From: Anodontia alba
Taxonomy: Eukaryota; Mollusca; Bivalvia; Lucinida; Lucinidae
Reading direction: 5' to 3'
DNA: 64,000 nt
Assembly (NCBI GenBank): GCA_964016985.1
Contig: OZ024830.1
Location: forward strand, 20,422,387 to 20,486,386
Of the stretch, positions 31,480 to 42,597 are shown piece by piece. The notes under the pieces are model-generated. The model ran no database searches and was not told the DNA's origin. It worked only from the letters and a program-made list of their open reading frames with translations. Position numbers and translations under genes: made by a program. How positions within the stretch are numbered: the stretch's first letter is position 1; every line of letters begins with the position of its first letter.

Positions 31480-32169
31480 ACACTTTTTCTTCTTTTTTTT
31501 ATTTCTTCAGTCTGTCTTACTGAAAATTAATGTTCATTTCAGAATTTCGTCAACATTATCACATTCAATTCAAATAAGATATCAGAGCATGTTTTTTACA
31601 GAGAAAAGGGATGAAATTCTCACTTCTCTGCAGCCTTGAAACTGAATCAAATTTAATCATGTTATCAAAATTTGTAAAATCCACTTTCATTCAAAACATG
31701 TCAAGCATTTGACTATTAGCATATAATTAAGGCTGATGCATTCAAAAGGCAAATTTTATCCACAGTTCTAGATAAGCATAGCTCAGCATGTGCTATTTTT
31801 CATATTTTTCCATGAAAATTACAAGTTTGTCAATTGTCAGACTTCATAAAATCGTCTCATTATACTGATTTTAATGTAATCTTGAAGTCATAGCTTTCAT
31901 GTGGAAATGTGAAAAAGTAATCAACATTTCTGTTGCAAATGACAAGACATTTGGAGTCCTGAAAACTTTCATTCACAAATAAGGTAGATAACACAAAAAC
32001 ACTCTGGGTTGGTACAGCTTTTGTCAGGTGACAGTGCTTACTAACCCAGTTAAACTTTTAACTAGAAAAAAATATAAAATGTGGTTTTGCATTTTTTGTG
32101 TCGAATACAACCCCAAAACGTCAAATTCGGGCTAACTTTTTGGGTTTTAATTTTTTGTCCGGCTTTCTG
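31480..32169. other. AT-rich stretch without a supported gene
   Basis: There are long A and T runs, and no convincing frame, hairpin or repeat copy apart from scattered AGATAAGCATAGCTC-like bits near 31770. Confidence 0.5.
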
Positions 32170-32384
32170 TTAACCCTTCTCTTGCCGGAATTAAAATGAA
32201 TCAGGCCTGTAAGAGGGGGTACCTCTACTTGAGAAGTCATTACCCCCTGAATTTTACCTCGATTTTCATGAAATTTTCACGTATAATTTGCCGATCCTAG
32301 GTGGCCATTTTACCGGAGAAAGAATGGTCACGTGACTAGAAAGTCACGTGACAGTCATGTGTAAACCGGGAACCGTTTAAGACA

Positions 32385-32415
<31 letters not shown>

Positions 32416-32805
32416 TAATTACAAGAGCCCAGCGCCTACTGTGTACTATTGTGAATGGAACGAGTGACATACATAGGTTCTACTGTTATTCCTACTTATT
32501 CCTCACTGGAAATGATTCAGGTGTTATGGGCTTTTTTTCCAGAAAAGCCTGATCAATCTGTTGAAGTGAGTGCTGAAATTAATGGCAGCTTGAAATTTGG
32601 TATTCTCGGTCTTTTTTAGTGTGGGTAAAATCCAGCACCTGACTATCTAATGAAAAGTGGCGTGTTTGTATGAAAGTAGGTTCACTCCTGTATGAGAACA
32701 CTTGCTCTGAATGGTTGCATGTGGTATATTGTAAGTATGACGGGCTTTTGAGCTGGCAGACCCCCCCAGCGCGACTATTGTCGCGAAAGGCAAGATAAGG
32801 GTTAA
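32170..32805. mobile_element. Longer TTAA element with family B-like tips
   Basis: It runs from TTAACCCTTCTCTTGCCGGA to GGCAAGATAAGGGTTAA, 636 bp. The interior includes CACGTGACTAGAAAGTCACGTG, a 29-base A run at 32389 and a CGCGACTATTGTCGCG hairpin near 32770. Its last TTAA is also the first TTAA of the next element. Confidence 0.7.
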
Positions 32806-33011
32806 AAGCAATCTGGGTAAAATTTTCAGCAGACAACATTTTGAAATATTTTTTCTGATTTTTTCCCAGAAAAAAGGATTTGACACTTTATGCAAATTAT
32901 CTCCAATGGAGACAATTGGCATGAAATGTCAAATCCTTTTTTCTGGGAAAATAAGAAAAATATTGTCCCTTTGTCATCTGCTGAATTAGCCAAGAGAGTG
33001 GTAAAGGTTAA
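32802..33011. mobile_element. Family C MITE sharing TTAA with its neighbour
   Basis: It runs from TTAAAAGCAATCTGGGTAAA to GAGAGTGGTAAAGGTTAA. The tip is TTATCTCCAATGGAGACAAT. Confidence 0.85.
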
Positions 33012-33244
33012 GTGGAAAAAAAAAAAGAAAAAAGTTTGCAATATTCATGTCATTTTACGGAATGGATACACTTTCAAGGGAGTTAACTCTGTCAAAACTG
33101 GTGTTGCTCTTTCCTGAAAAGAGGTTTATTCTAAAAGGTAACAATGTAAACAAGTTCTTTCCTTTTAGAGTACATCCCTTTTTCAAAAGGGGACTGGTAT
33201 ACAGGAAAGCAAGCAGAAATCACAAAGGTCATCCTTGTCAATTA

Positions 33245-33456
33245 TTAACCCTTGTCCTGCTTAATAAATTAAGATACCATGCCCACTTCTAATTTTCAGC
33301 CAATTAGATTACTCGATCTGGATTGTTGATATGATTTCACAAACTTAATGGTAAACAGTGCAGATCCAGATCAGTTGGCTTCTTCAGAAGCCAAATGATC
33401 TGGATCTACACTGTTTGCAAAGACAGGGTATATCCGGGTTCAGCAGGACAAGGGTA
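33245..33456. mobile_element. Family B MITE, reverse orientation
   Basis: It starts TTAACCCTTGTCCTGCTTAA. The right end GGGTTCAGCAGGACAAGGGT has lost the final TTAA. The tip is TTGGCTTCTTCAGAAGCCAA. Confidence 0.8.
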
Positions 33457-33509
33457 TATATAGCAGAAATTTTACCAAGTGGATATCTATATTTTTTCTT
33501 GACTGAGCT

Positions 33510-33808
33510 GAGGTTTTATTGCCTAATCAACCCATTAGGGTCATGTAGAGCGTGGTCAGTTTACCTAACCAAACTTTTCCTGGGCAGGCTTAGTCCTCTA
33601 AGCTGTTAACAAGTACTTGTGTACATTCTTTCACCAGAAGCTGACAACTGCCCTTCTTGAATCAGCAGAAGGGGGAGAATGACCGTAGAAAATATTTCAT
33701 AATCAATCTCGACGAAAGAATGTTGCCAGACCCAGCGGGGATCGAACCCATGACTTCCTGATCACCCAGTCGGATGAATCTGACTGAGTCAACAAGGCCG
33801 GTACCAAG
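33510..33808 (-). mobile_element. SINE, nearly full length
   Basis: It matches the reverse of 6298-6608: CCCATTAGGGTCATG, GGCTTAGTCCTCTAAGC, then the tRNA-like head with GGGATCGAACCCATGAC (B box) and GACTGAGTCAACAAGGCCGG (A-box side). The head end abuts a 41-bp tandem array. Confidence 0.8.
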
Positions 33809-34003
33809 TATATATACAATCCCCACTTAATCATTACTATGGTACCAAGTATATATACAATCCCCACTTAATCATTACTATTAGACCAAGTATATATACA
33901 ATCCCCACTTAATCATTACTATGGTACCAAGTATATATACAATCCCCACTTATCATTACTATGGTACCAAGTATATATACAATCCCCACTTAATCATTAC
34001 TGT
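33801..34003. repeat. Five tandem 41-bp units
   Basis: Each unit is GTACCAAGTATATATACAAT, CCCCACTTAATCATTACTAT and G. Units start near 33801, 33842, 33883, 33924 and 33964; one lacks a base or two. Confidence 0.9.
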
Positions 34004-34044
34004 TCTCTTGGCAAATTCAGCAGACTACATACAAATTGATCATA

Positions 34045-34775
34045 TATCGTATTCTATCTAATCACCAAACATACCCATATAAGCGCACAGTCAAGCATTT
34101 CATAATCTTCAAAATACAGCCATGTATTTTAATCTGTGTCTTTATAAAAGATTATGTTGTTGGTACTCATTTGAATTGCTTCAACAATCATCATCATATC
34201 ATAATCAGATTTTTGATTAATGTGCAGGTACAGGGGCAACATCCACATCAGTGGGCCTCCTTCCAGATAGCTGGCTTGCTGCACGCATGGCAGATCTCAC
34301 ACCAGATCTCCAGGTACGTCTATCATGAGGGTTGATAGCCGAGAGCTTCCACTCTCTGCAATCCTTCTCTGTCAGCTGCTTTCATATCATTTTGGGCCTC
34401 CCATGCCCACGCTTTCCATCAACCTGTATGTCAAAGGCTGTCTTAACTGCACCATTGGAGCATTCCACATGTCCATACCATCGGAGTCTTCTCTCCTTCA
34501 GAATGAGGTCCAGCTCCTCAATGCCAAGCCGCACAAGTAGCTCATTGGACCTAGTCTACTTGTCAAGCAATTCAAATGAGCATCCACAACATATGCTTTT
34601 ATAAAGAAAGTCAGAAAAAAAATCAGGCATCAATTAATAATCCTATTATGAAATGTACTGCTTTTCTTTTTTCTAAAGTGTGTCCTTATTGTGTGGATAT
34701 TTTGCTATTTTATTTTCTAGTTATTTTGGAAAAAACAAAACAAAAAAAAAAAAATGCACAGTGTGGTAATTAGGT
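34045..34775. mobile_element. Family J element split by a LINE fragment
   Basis: Left sequence ATAAGCGCACAGTCAAGCAT and TATGTTGTTGGTACTCATTT, and right sequence AATTCAAATGAGCATCCACA and GTGCACAGTGTGGTAATTAGG-like, are the two halves. The LINE fragment sits at the palindrome centre. Confidence 0.6.
34200..34557 (-). pseudogene. LINE reverse-transcriptase C-terminal fragment
   Basis: The minus strand encodes RLRWYGHVECSNGAV, KRGHGRPKMIWKQLTEKDC, RRTWRSGVRSAMRAASQL and PTDVDVAPVPA, a tail common in animal LINE proteins (WRSGVRSAM motif). An ATG-type trinucleotide tail (ATCATCATCAT, 34188-34200) marks its 3' end. It differs from the LINE at 25450. Confidence 0.85.
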
Positions 34776-34799
34776 CCAAAACAGTATTTCTGTTTTTTT

Positions 34800-34923
34800 T
34801 TTGTTTTTTTTTTTTAAAAAAAAGGCCTTGACATTTCATGAAAATTGTCTCCTAAGGAAGAATAAGAAAAATATCAATTTTCAACTGCTGATTGTTTTTT
34901 TCCTAGTAAGCTAAGTGTTTAAT
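34800..34923. mobile_element. Family C fragment
   Basis: GGCCTTGACATTTCATGAAA, TTGTCTCCTAAGGAAGAATA and CTAGTAAGCTAAGTGTTTAA remain. The left end is replaced by T and A runs. Confidence 0.6.
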
Positions 34924-35178
34924 TTACATTTTGAGAAAGAAACCACAAAAGGAACACTGTACAAATCATAAAAATATAAACATTTTTATTATTTTTATGT
35001 AGTCTATTTTTACTAACATGAAAACAATGCATTGTATTTCTTTGATAAGTAACTACATGTACTTTTGTTCACTAAATATTCTAATGGAGGAAAGGATTTC
35101 ATTTTTGCTGATTCTATCAATGTGTAAACACTGGCGAATCACTCACAGGCTGAATAAAGCCCAAAGGGCTTTTTGTTA

Positions 35179-35346
35179 CGGTAAATGTCCTAAAATTTTG
35201 AACACTTTATTCCATACTTTTTTGGCTAAAATTTTGCTTTTTATGCATTTGTCCTGACTGACTATTTTGGAAAGGCAAACAGTGAAAACCCTGATCAGAC
35301 TGCTCCTTCAGGAACTTTGGTGTTCGAAATGTTGGGACATTTACCG
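35179..35346. mobile_element. Family I MITE, shortened
   Basis: CGGTAAATGTCCTAAAATTT at the left and GGGACATTTACCG at the right, flanked by TA on both sides. The hairpin right arm is deleted after AGACTGCTCCTTCAGGA. Confidence 0.7.
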
Positions 35347-35546
35347 TAAAATATCAACAAAAATGAAATTAATTCCTTTAAATCTTGGTTGTGTTTAAAT
35401 TGAAAATGCAACTTAAACTGCTTATTTCAGGCGGCTACTCAAAGTTATAACAGCAGAGGCAGCCAATCTTTTTCATGAGCCCTATGCATTAGGGACAGCC
35501 AGTGGGAAGGATGAATAAATGAAATGCAAACCTATACTCCGCTTAA

Positions 35547-35645
35547 AGCTAAGTATGCTGGATAAAAATTTCAGCAGACGATATTTTGAAACATTATTCT
35601 CAGAAATTGGATGTAACAGTTCTTGAAAATTGTCTCCTACAGATA
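35547..35645. mobile_element. Family C left-half fragment
   Basis: TAAGTATGCTGGATAAAAAT and TTTCAGCAGACGATATTTTG match the left arm. Confidence 0.6.
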
Positions 35646-35676
35646 TGCAATAATTTGAAGTCATTCATTTTTTAAC

Positions 35677-36500
35677 AGAACAGAACAGAACTTTATTAAT
35701 CAAACTACTTCTCAAGCCACACCAAGGAGGTGTAAGAGAAAGAAAACAAAAAAAAAAAAAAAAAAAAAGAACTACACAGTGAACAAAACATGTGACAAAA
35801 TTTACAACAAACACTATATATACATACATCACAACCCCTCCTCCAGATTCACAGGTTCATCAGGGCCCAGATGTTCAAGGCATCGTTAGCTTAACGAGCT
35901 CGTTAAGGGTCATTTCCTTAACTTTTTTTGCGGATTCAATATACAATATTCTGGTATTCTTTGCTGAAAAAATGTGAGTAGCTTTTGCACTGCAAAAGCT
36001 ACTCACATTTTTTCAGCAAAAAATTTCAGCATATTTGCGAATCACTTGATGTAAATTTTAACGAATCGTTAACTAACGACATCGTTAGTTTTGAACAACT
36101 GGGCCCAGGAGGTTAACTATCTGCCATAAATAAATGTGAATCCAGTAGAGGAAAACAAACCACTGCCATATACAAATTGGCTCCCCCACAACCAACCTTC
36201 ACTAAACAATATACATATATACATAACCTAATTCATAGCTGAAAACATTTTCATAATAATGTCAATTTACTTAACCAAATTAATAAGTGTTTGAGTATCA
36301 CTGGCAGAAAAGAGCTCTTTGAACTTCATAACATTGGGTTATTTGTAGAAGTAAGATTTTTAAAAGTTGTTTCCATTCTGAATGAAAGTTATCACATGCA
36401 AAAAAGATAATGAAATTCATCTCCAATATCATTTTTGAGCATAAATTAAATTGAGTTTCCAGTCCAATCCACAACCATTGAAGCCCTGACTGACTATGTG
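35677..36500 (-). pseudogene. LINE 3' end with ORF2 tail, interrupted by family E
   Basis: It ends in a CAGAACAGAACAGAACTTTA tail on the plus strand (AATAAAG and TTCTG repeats in the LINE sense). The minus-strand tail encodes, across frames, CSKN, GDEFHYLF and CDNFHSEWKQLL, a LINE C-terminal knuckle-type region, with frameshifts. A family E element is inserted in its 3' part. Confidence 0.65.
35864..36105. mobile_element. Family E MITE with CAG target duplication
   Basis: It runs from GGCCCAGATGTTCAAGGC to TTGAACAACTGGGCC. CAG lies on both sides (35861-35863, 36106-36108). A long central hairpin has arms AAAAAATGTGAGTAGCTTTT. Confidence 0.88.
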
Positions 36501-36508
36501 GCCTTATA

Positions 36509-36772
36509 TGAACCCTTAAAATACTAATCACAAATACAGCAGATAGCATTCTGATTTTTTTGTTTTATTTTTTATAGAGAAAACAGGCTTGACATTTCAT
36601 GTGAATTGTCATTTGATGTAAAAAAAAACAACAAAACTTGGCATTTCATGTCAATCGTCTACTTGGCAGCCGATTAACAGGAAATAACAAGTCTTATTTT
36701 CTCTGAAAAATAATTTAAAAAATTTAGAATGTCTTCTGCTATAATTTTTCCATAGGGGGTTTTAAGAGTTAA
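36509..36772. mobile_element. Family D MITE
   Basis: It runs from TGAACCCTTAAAATACTAAT to GGGGGTTTTAAGAGTTAA. It has a tandemly enlarged tip (two copies of a CATTTCATGT...TTGTC segment). Confidence 0.7.
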
Positions 36773-36913
36773 GGATATAAAGTTCACACACTGTGCACAC
36801 AATGACATAATTTTATGATGATCTGTCAAGAAGTCACACCTTGAAGAAGGAAACTGACATTGTTACTTTGATAGATAACACCTGGCTGATCAAGTTGTAT
36901 CTGTTTTGCCTTT

Positions 36914-37135
36914 TTAACTCTCTTGGAAAATTCAGCAGACAACAAATTTACATGTTTCTTATTTTTTCCCAGAAAACAGGATTTGACATTAAAAACAGGA
37001 TTTGACATTTCATGCATATTGTCTCCACAGGAGACAATTTGCATGCAATGTCAAATCCTACTTCCTGGGAAAACTGAGAAAAAATATTTCAAACTGTCAT
37101 CTGCTGAAAATTTTACCTAGAGTGCTAAATGTTAA
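36914..37135. mobile_element. Family C MITE, TTAA ends
   Basis: It runs from TTAACTCTCTTGGAAAATTC to CTAGAGTGCTAAATGTTAA. An 18-bp direct repeat AAAACAGGATTTGACATT lies in the left arm. The tip is TTGTCTCCACAGGAGACAAT. Confidence 0.85.
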
Positions 37136-37187
37136 TCACTATATACAGGAAAATGAAATGAAAAGAAAAAAATATGCTATCTTAGTA

Positions 37188-37370
37188 TTAACCCTAGTCC
37201 TGCTGAACCCGGATATGTCCTGCCTTTGCAAACAGTGTAGATCCAAATCAGTTGCACTGTTTGCCATTAAGTATGTGAATTTATATCAACAATCTGGATC
37301 AAGTAATCTGATTGGCTAAAAATCAGAAATGGGCGTAGCATCTTAATTTATTCCGCATGACAAGGGTTAA
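37188..37370. mobile_element. Family B MITE with reduced hairpin
   Basis: TTAA lies at both ends. The hairpin tip is deleted (ATCCAAATCAGTTGCACTGT). Confidence 0.85.
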
Positions 37371-37496
37371 CATGAACTGCCCTATCAAGGCAATTTTCTT
37401 AACAACCCACAACATATATTTTAGTGCAAAAATAACCATTTTTTTTTTTTCACTTTATCCTTAAATTGCCAATTTATCAGCAACATGGTAAGTATT

Positions 37497-37640
37497 AAAT
37501 ATTTGAGCAAACTGTAGACACAGATCAAACTATTCTTAGAAGCAGTTTAATTCAAGTCTACACTGTTTGTCCAGCATTTCAGACACATCACTAGGAACTT
37601 ATAAAATTTTGGACCAAGTATGATAAAAAAGCCGGGTTCC
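37497..37640. mobile_element. Family H-like fragment
   Basis: GAGCAAACTGTAGACACAGA and TTCAAGTCTACACTGTTTGT form a diverged hairpin, followed by a GTCCAGCATTTCAGACACAT stretch. Confidence 0.5.
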
Positions 37641-38080
37641 ATCTGACTGCTGATCCATGGGTCACATGATTAAATCCCAGCTCCACCACATACCTTTTGA
37701 GTAGATTTATCATGAAACCATTTCTGTGGTCATTCTCCCCCTACTCCTGAGTCAACAGTTACTGGTGAAAGTATGTCATGTGTACTGGTTAACCACATTC
37801 ATAGCAACAGATAGAGCGCTTTTTTCTTCCGAAAAATGCTGATATCTTTCTTATTTCTCCACGAAAACATATGTTGTGGGTACTCATTAGAAGTGCCTCG
37901 AGGCACTTCTGATGAGTACCCACATATGTTTTCGTGGAGAAATAAGAAAAATATTATGTGGATACCCCCTCTTATCTGTAGCTATGCACATCGCAGACTA
38001 AGCTTGCCCATGAAAAGTGTGAGTAGGTTAACTGACTGGCTAGACATGACCTTAACAGTATTGGATGGGTCGTAAAACTC
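37628..38080 (+). mobile_element. SINE, diverged, interrupted by family A
   Basis: AAAGCCGGGTTCCATCTGAC starts the tRNA-like head. GTCATTCTCCCCCTACTCCT and TACTGGTTAACCACATT follow. After the family A insertion the body resumes with GCAGACTAAGCTTGCCCA and ends GGATGGGTCGTAAAACTC. Confidence 0.7.
37800..37986. mobile_element. Family A MITE inserted in a SINE
   Basis: It runs from CATAGCAACAGATAGAGC to CTTATCTGTAGCTATG. Flanks CACATT/CACATC differ at one base. The tip is GTGCCTCGAGGCAC. Confidence 0.85.
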
Positions 38081-38129
38081 AAACTCTAAAACATGTATGT
38101 TATGTTAACATCACCTGATATTAAAAGAA

Positions 38130-40974
38130 AAACAAGCGGCCCAACGGCCACGGCTTGCTCACCTGAATGAAATAGCCAATGCAGATATGCAGATGCAGAT
38201 GTTACACAACATTTTCCCAACCCTGTCATTGCAACTAATGAAAGGATCATCATTTGAGCAGTTCTTGGTTTTGAAGAAGAAGAATGTGTTTTTTTAATTA
38301 TCATTATTTTACCATAATTATATGGGCATGACAGTCAATGGTGTGTGACCATTTGAACAATCTCTCAATCCCATTTCAACAGAGGATCAACATGAACCTT
38401 GGTGGAAAGTGGCAAACTGATTTCTGAAGAGAAAGTGTTTAACAATATCATAATGTTACACATGTACACATGTATACAGCATAGGGGCAAGGGAAGATAA
38501 CCCTCACAGAATAAAATTTTGATTATAACTTAAAGCTTTTTGCTAGTTCAATCATATATTGTAAGTTTTAGACACCTCAGCTATTTTTGTCTTTGAATGT
38601 GTGTTCAATGCTCTCAAGGGTCATTCTTTTTACAATCTATTTATCTTGGCCAGAAAGCAAGGACTTGCAAAGCACTCATCTTCATAGAATAAATAAGGAA
38701 ATGTTGGGGGAAGAAGACTTTCAATTGCATGTTGCCACCCCCATCTATGTAAAGCTCAACAGGGTCTTCTTTCCCTGCTGGTGTGCAACAGGGTCTTCTT
38801 TCCCTGCTGGTATACAACATGGTCTTCTTTTCCTGCTGTTATGAAAGAGGATCTTCTTTCCCTGCTGGTGCTTCTGTCCCTGCTGGTGCTTCACAAATTT
38901 CCTACTTTAAAATTTTACCATGGAAACCAAAGGAAACAAGCAGTTTCAGAGATGAAGACATTCAAAACAAGATAACGGCTGTGATGGCTGGTGGAATTCC
39001 GATCGGCTATTTTCAATCTAGAGGTCATCTTGTTGCTACAGTGTTTCAGCTCAAACTGCCCAAGGGTTTGGGTCGAGAAGTCAAAAATTGGTTTTCAAGA
39101 TAGCGCTATGCCAGCCATTTAGGATTTTCAATCAGCATGATTTTAGTTATTTTTATCTACATGTCAACCTGTTGCTACATTGTGTTTCAACTTTTCACCT
39201 TGTGGTTTGCAAGATGTCCAAAACAGATTTTCAAGATGGCGGCTGTGGTGGCTGTCTTGGATTTCCAATCAACATGATTTTAGCTCATTTGGTCCAGAAG
39301 TCCTGCTGCTACAGAGCAAGTTTCGGCTCAAATCACCTAAGGGTTTGGGAAGAGATGCTGAAAATTGATTTTCAAGACGGTGGCTGTGGCGGCCATCTTG
39401 GATTTTCAATCGGCTCAGTTTTAGCTATTTTGTGTCTACTAGGCGTACCAATGCTCCTCATTAAGTTTCAACTCAACTGGATCATGGTCTTTAGAGGAGA
39501 TGTCCAAAAAATTCTCAACATTTTTCCCATATAAATGTATAGAGCCCTTACAAATACATGGGGAAGCATATTTTACCTTGCCATAAAAAGGTCACCATCA
39601 TTTTAGCAATTTTGGTACAGCTACCATCCCCAATGATCTGTGCAAAGATTAGGCCCCAGGGCTTATTTGGTTCTGGAGAACATGATTTTTAAATGTTTTT
39701 ACCATATATGGGCATGGTGGCCATCTTTGTCAATGGACTGTGACTATCTTTTGTTCCCCTGCCCCAAGGAGGCTCCATATGAAATTTGAGCAACATTGGC
39801 CCAGAGGCTTCAGAGGAGAAGTCATTTGAAATTCTCAACATTTTTCCCATACAAATGTATGGGACCCCTACAAATGCATAGGGAAGCAAACTTGACCTCA
39901 AAGTAAAAATGTCAAACCTCAATGTACCAGCATCATTTTATCAATTTTGGTAGACCTCCCGTCCCAGATGATTTGTTCAAAGATTCAGTCCCAAGGCATC
40001 CTCAGTTCTGGAGAAGAAGATTTTTAAAGGTTTTTACCATATATGGGCATGGCAGCCATCTTGGTCAGTGGACCATGACCATTTTAACAATCTTTCATTC
40101 CCCTGCCTCAAGGAGGCTACACATGAAATTTGAGTAACATTGGCCCAGAGACTTCAGAGGAGAAGTTGTTTGAAATTCTCAAATGTTTCCCATACAAATG
40201 TATGGGGCCCATACAAATGCATAGCGAAGCAGACTTGACCTCATCGTAAAAAGGTCAAACGTCAATGTACAACCATTATTTTAGCAACTAGCAGAACTCC
40301 CATCCCAGATGATTTGTGCAAAGATTCAGCCCCTAAGGCATCCTCGGTTCTGGAGAAGAAGATTTTTAAAGGTTTTTACCATATATGGGCATGGCAACCA
40401 TCTTGGTCGGTGGATCGCGACCATTTTAGCAATATTTCATTTCCCTGCCCCAAGGAGGATACACATGAAATTTGAGCAACATTGGCCCAGAGACTTCAGA
40501 GAAGAAGTTGTTTGAAATTCTCAACATTTTTCCCCTACAAATGTATGGGGCCAAGAGCTACTTGATGGGGCCCATACAAATGCATTGGGAAGCAAACTTG
40601 ACCTCACCATAAAAAGGTCAAACGTCAATCTACAAGCATCATTTTAGATAACTTTCGTAGACCTCCCATCCCAGATGATTTGTGCAAAGAATCAGCCCCA
40701 AGGCATCCTTGGTTCTGGAGAATTCATAAGGGTTTTTACCATATATGGGCAGGGTGGCCATCTTGGTCAATGGACCGTGACCATTTTAGCAATCTTTTTT
40801 TTCCCCAACCTAAGAAGGTTCCATATGAAATTTGAGAAAAACTGGCTATGCGGTTTCCAAGAAGTCTTTTGAAAATGGTAACCGATGGATGTACACATAG
40901 ACGGAAGGACAAATGGATGACAGCAAAATGTGATCACTATAGCTCATCCTAGCATAGCTCAGGTTAGCTAAAAA
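38130..40974. mobile_element. Type N modular repeat, 2.8 kb
   Basis: It begins AACAAGCGGCCCAACGGCCA and ends AGCATAGCTCAGGTTAGCTA. Inside are about five 30-bp pyrimidine units (GGTCTTCTTTCCCTGCTGGT, 38762-38900) and about four long units of 330-370 bp (39540-40870) sharing ACCATATATGGGCATGGC and CCAAGGAGGCT. Open frames in it are by-products of the repeat. No enzyme is encoded. Confidence 0.75.
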
Positions 40975-40999
40975 TGTGATATTGAATATGATAATACTT

Positions 41000-41214
41000 A
41001 TCTTTTCTATCATGCTTGTTAAAAATTTCAGCAGACGATAATTTGAAACATTTTTTTTTCTTTAATTTTTACCCCGAAAAAAGGTTTTGACATTTCATGT
41101 AATTTGTCTCCTGAGGAGATAATTTGCATGAAATGTCAAAGCCTAGCTTTTGGTAAAAATAAGAAAATATTAATTTAGCGTCCGCTGATTTGCCCAAAGA
41201 GTTATAAACGTTAA
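41000..41214. mobile_element. Family C MITE, left end worn
   Basis: TTTCAGCAGACGATAATTTG on the left and GCCCAAAGAGTTATAAACG then TTAA on the right. The tip is TTGTCTCCTGAGGAGATAAT. Confidence 0.75.
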
Positions 41215-41553
41215 AGAAGTCAAAATGCAAAATATTGTAAGATTATGATATGAGATCAGTACTGCAACAAGCGCATGTATTGCTGCACTTCAATAGCTGT
41301 GGTTCTTTTGTAAATGTATTACATAACAAACAGAATGATAACACCAAGGTACTCATTCATAACACTATTGTACTGTTTGTCTTTGAAGAACTTTGATCAC
41401 CCAGGCTTAGTGTCAAACTACCCCACCTCTGACACCATAAATTTGTGTGATCTAGACTTAATTTGCATATATTCTTTTCAGAAGATCTTGCCATAATCAT
41501 TATATGCGATATGAGCTGAGACCAGTAAAAGAACCTATGATTTGCTTTTTATC

Positions 41554-42021
41554 TTAAGCACTCTCTGGGCAAGTTCAGCAGATGACAAGTTGGTAACTTT
41601 TTTTCTTATTTTTTCTTGAAAATCAGGGCTCAATATTCCATGCAAATTCCTTGGTACACAATTTGTATGTAATGCCAGACCATATTTTCTTAGAAAATTA
41701 AAGAATATAAGAATCCATCATGAGTGTCCATGCAGGATAGGGAAATCTCACCCGAGGGGTAGGAATTTCAACCAGGGACGAAGCTTGCCATGTCTCTGGC
41801 TGAAATTCCTACCCCGAGGGTGAGATTTCCCTATCCTGCATGGACTGGTTCGTATATCTCCCACCTTTCAGTGGATTGTTCCTAGGACCAGCGGGCCTAA
41901 GACATGGTCATGTGAGATAGCTCACATGGGCAAAAAGCTTATCTCATTTTGGCAAAGGTGGGAGAAAAAATATTTCAAAATATCATCTGCTGAAATTTTT
42001 ACCCAGCATGCTAATCGTTAA
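41554..42021. mobile_element. Family C MITE interrupted by another palindromic element
   Basis: It starts TTAAGCACTCTCTGGGCAAG and ends CCCAGCATGCTAATCGTTAA. The right arm is interrupted at about 41715-41965. Confidence 0.7.
41727..41960. mobile_element. Double-palindrome element nested in family C
   Basis: A 49-bp stem pairs GTCCATGCAGGATAGGGAAA onward (41727-41775) with its inverse (41798-41846). A second inverted pair (TCTCCCACCTTT, AAAGGTGGGAGA) lies at 41858-41869 and 41954-41965. Confidence 0.75.
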
Positions 42022-42188
42022 TCTGCATGTACCTCCAGATAAGTTCTTTTTTCCACAGAAAAGAAGTACAACTTACTGATATTTGTCTTATTTCTCCACA
42101 AAAACATACATGTACATCATGGATCTCTTCAGCTGTCCAACAAATGTTTTCTTTGAGAGATCAAATGTTAAGCTGAATACTTCTATTA

Positions 42189-42537
42189 CCATATTCCACC
42201 AAATTACCACACATACCCCTGTAGTCTTCAGATTACAGCAAGTGTACTTTTTGTCTTCTTTGAAAAGGCATATGTTGTGGTTACCCATCTGAATGGCATT
42301 GTTGATGCAATTCAAATGAGTACCCACAACATATGCTTTCTTTTATAAGAATATCAGAAAAAAAGGCACAAAAACATCACATAAGCATCCTGTGTTGAGT
42401 TCATTGCTGTTCTTTTTTCTTTTTTAAGTGTAGCCTTAGTACTGGTAGGTATGTACATATTTTACCAGAAGGTTTCTGAGTAATTTTGAAAAAGCCTACA
42501 TACAACAGTGCGGTAATTAGGTAGAATACGGTATGTG
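42189..42537. mobile_element. Family J element, full length
   Basis: TACCATATTCCACCAAATTA at the left is inverted at the right (GCGGTAATTAGGTAGAATAC). The core contains GGCATATGTTGTGGTTACCC and its inverse. The right part has CAGAAGGTTTCTGAGTAATT. Confidence 0.75.
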
Positions 42538-42597
42538 GATAAACTCAAATCCTGCCAAGATGCACCAAACGCACAAGCTCTGGTCCCTATACTGACA

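Noticed and set aside
38583..39534. Several overlapping frames of 85-148 codons
   Set aside because: They fall within a modular repeat, change frame between units, and share no conserved domain.
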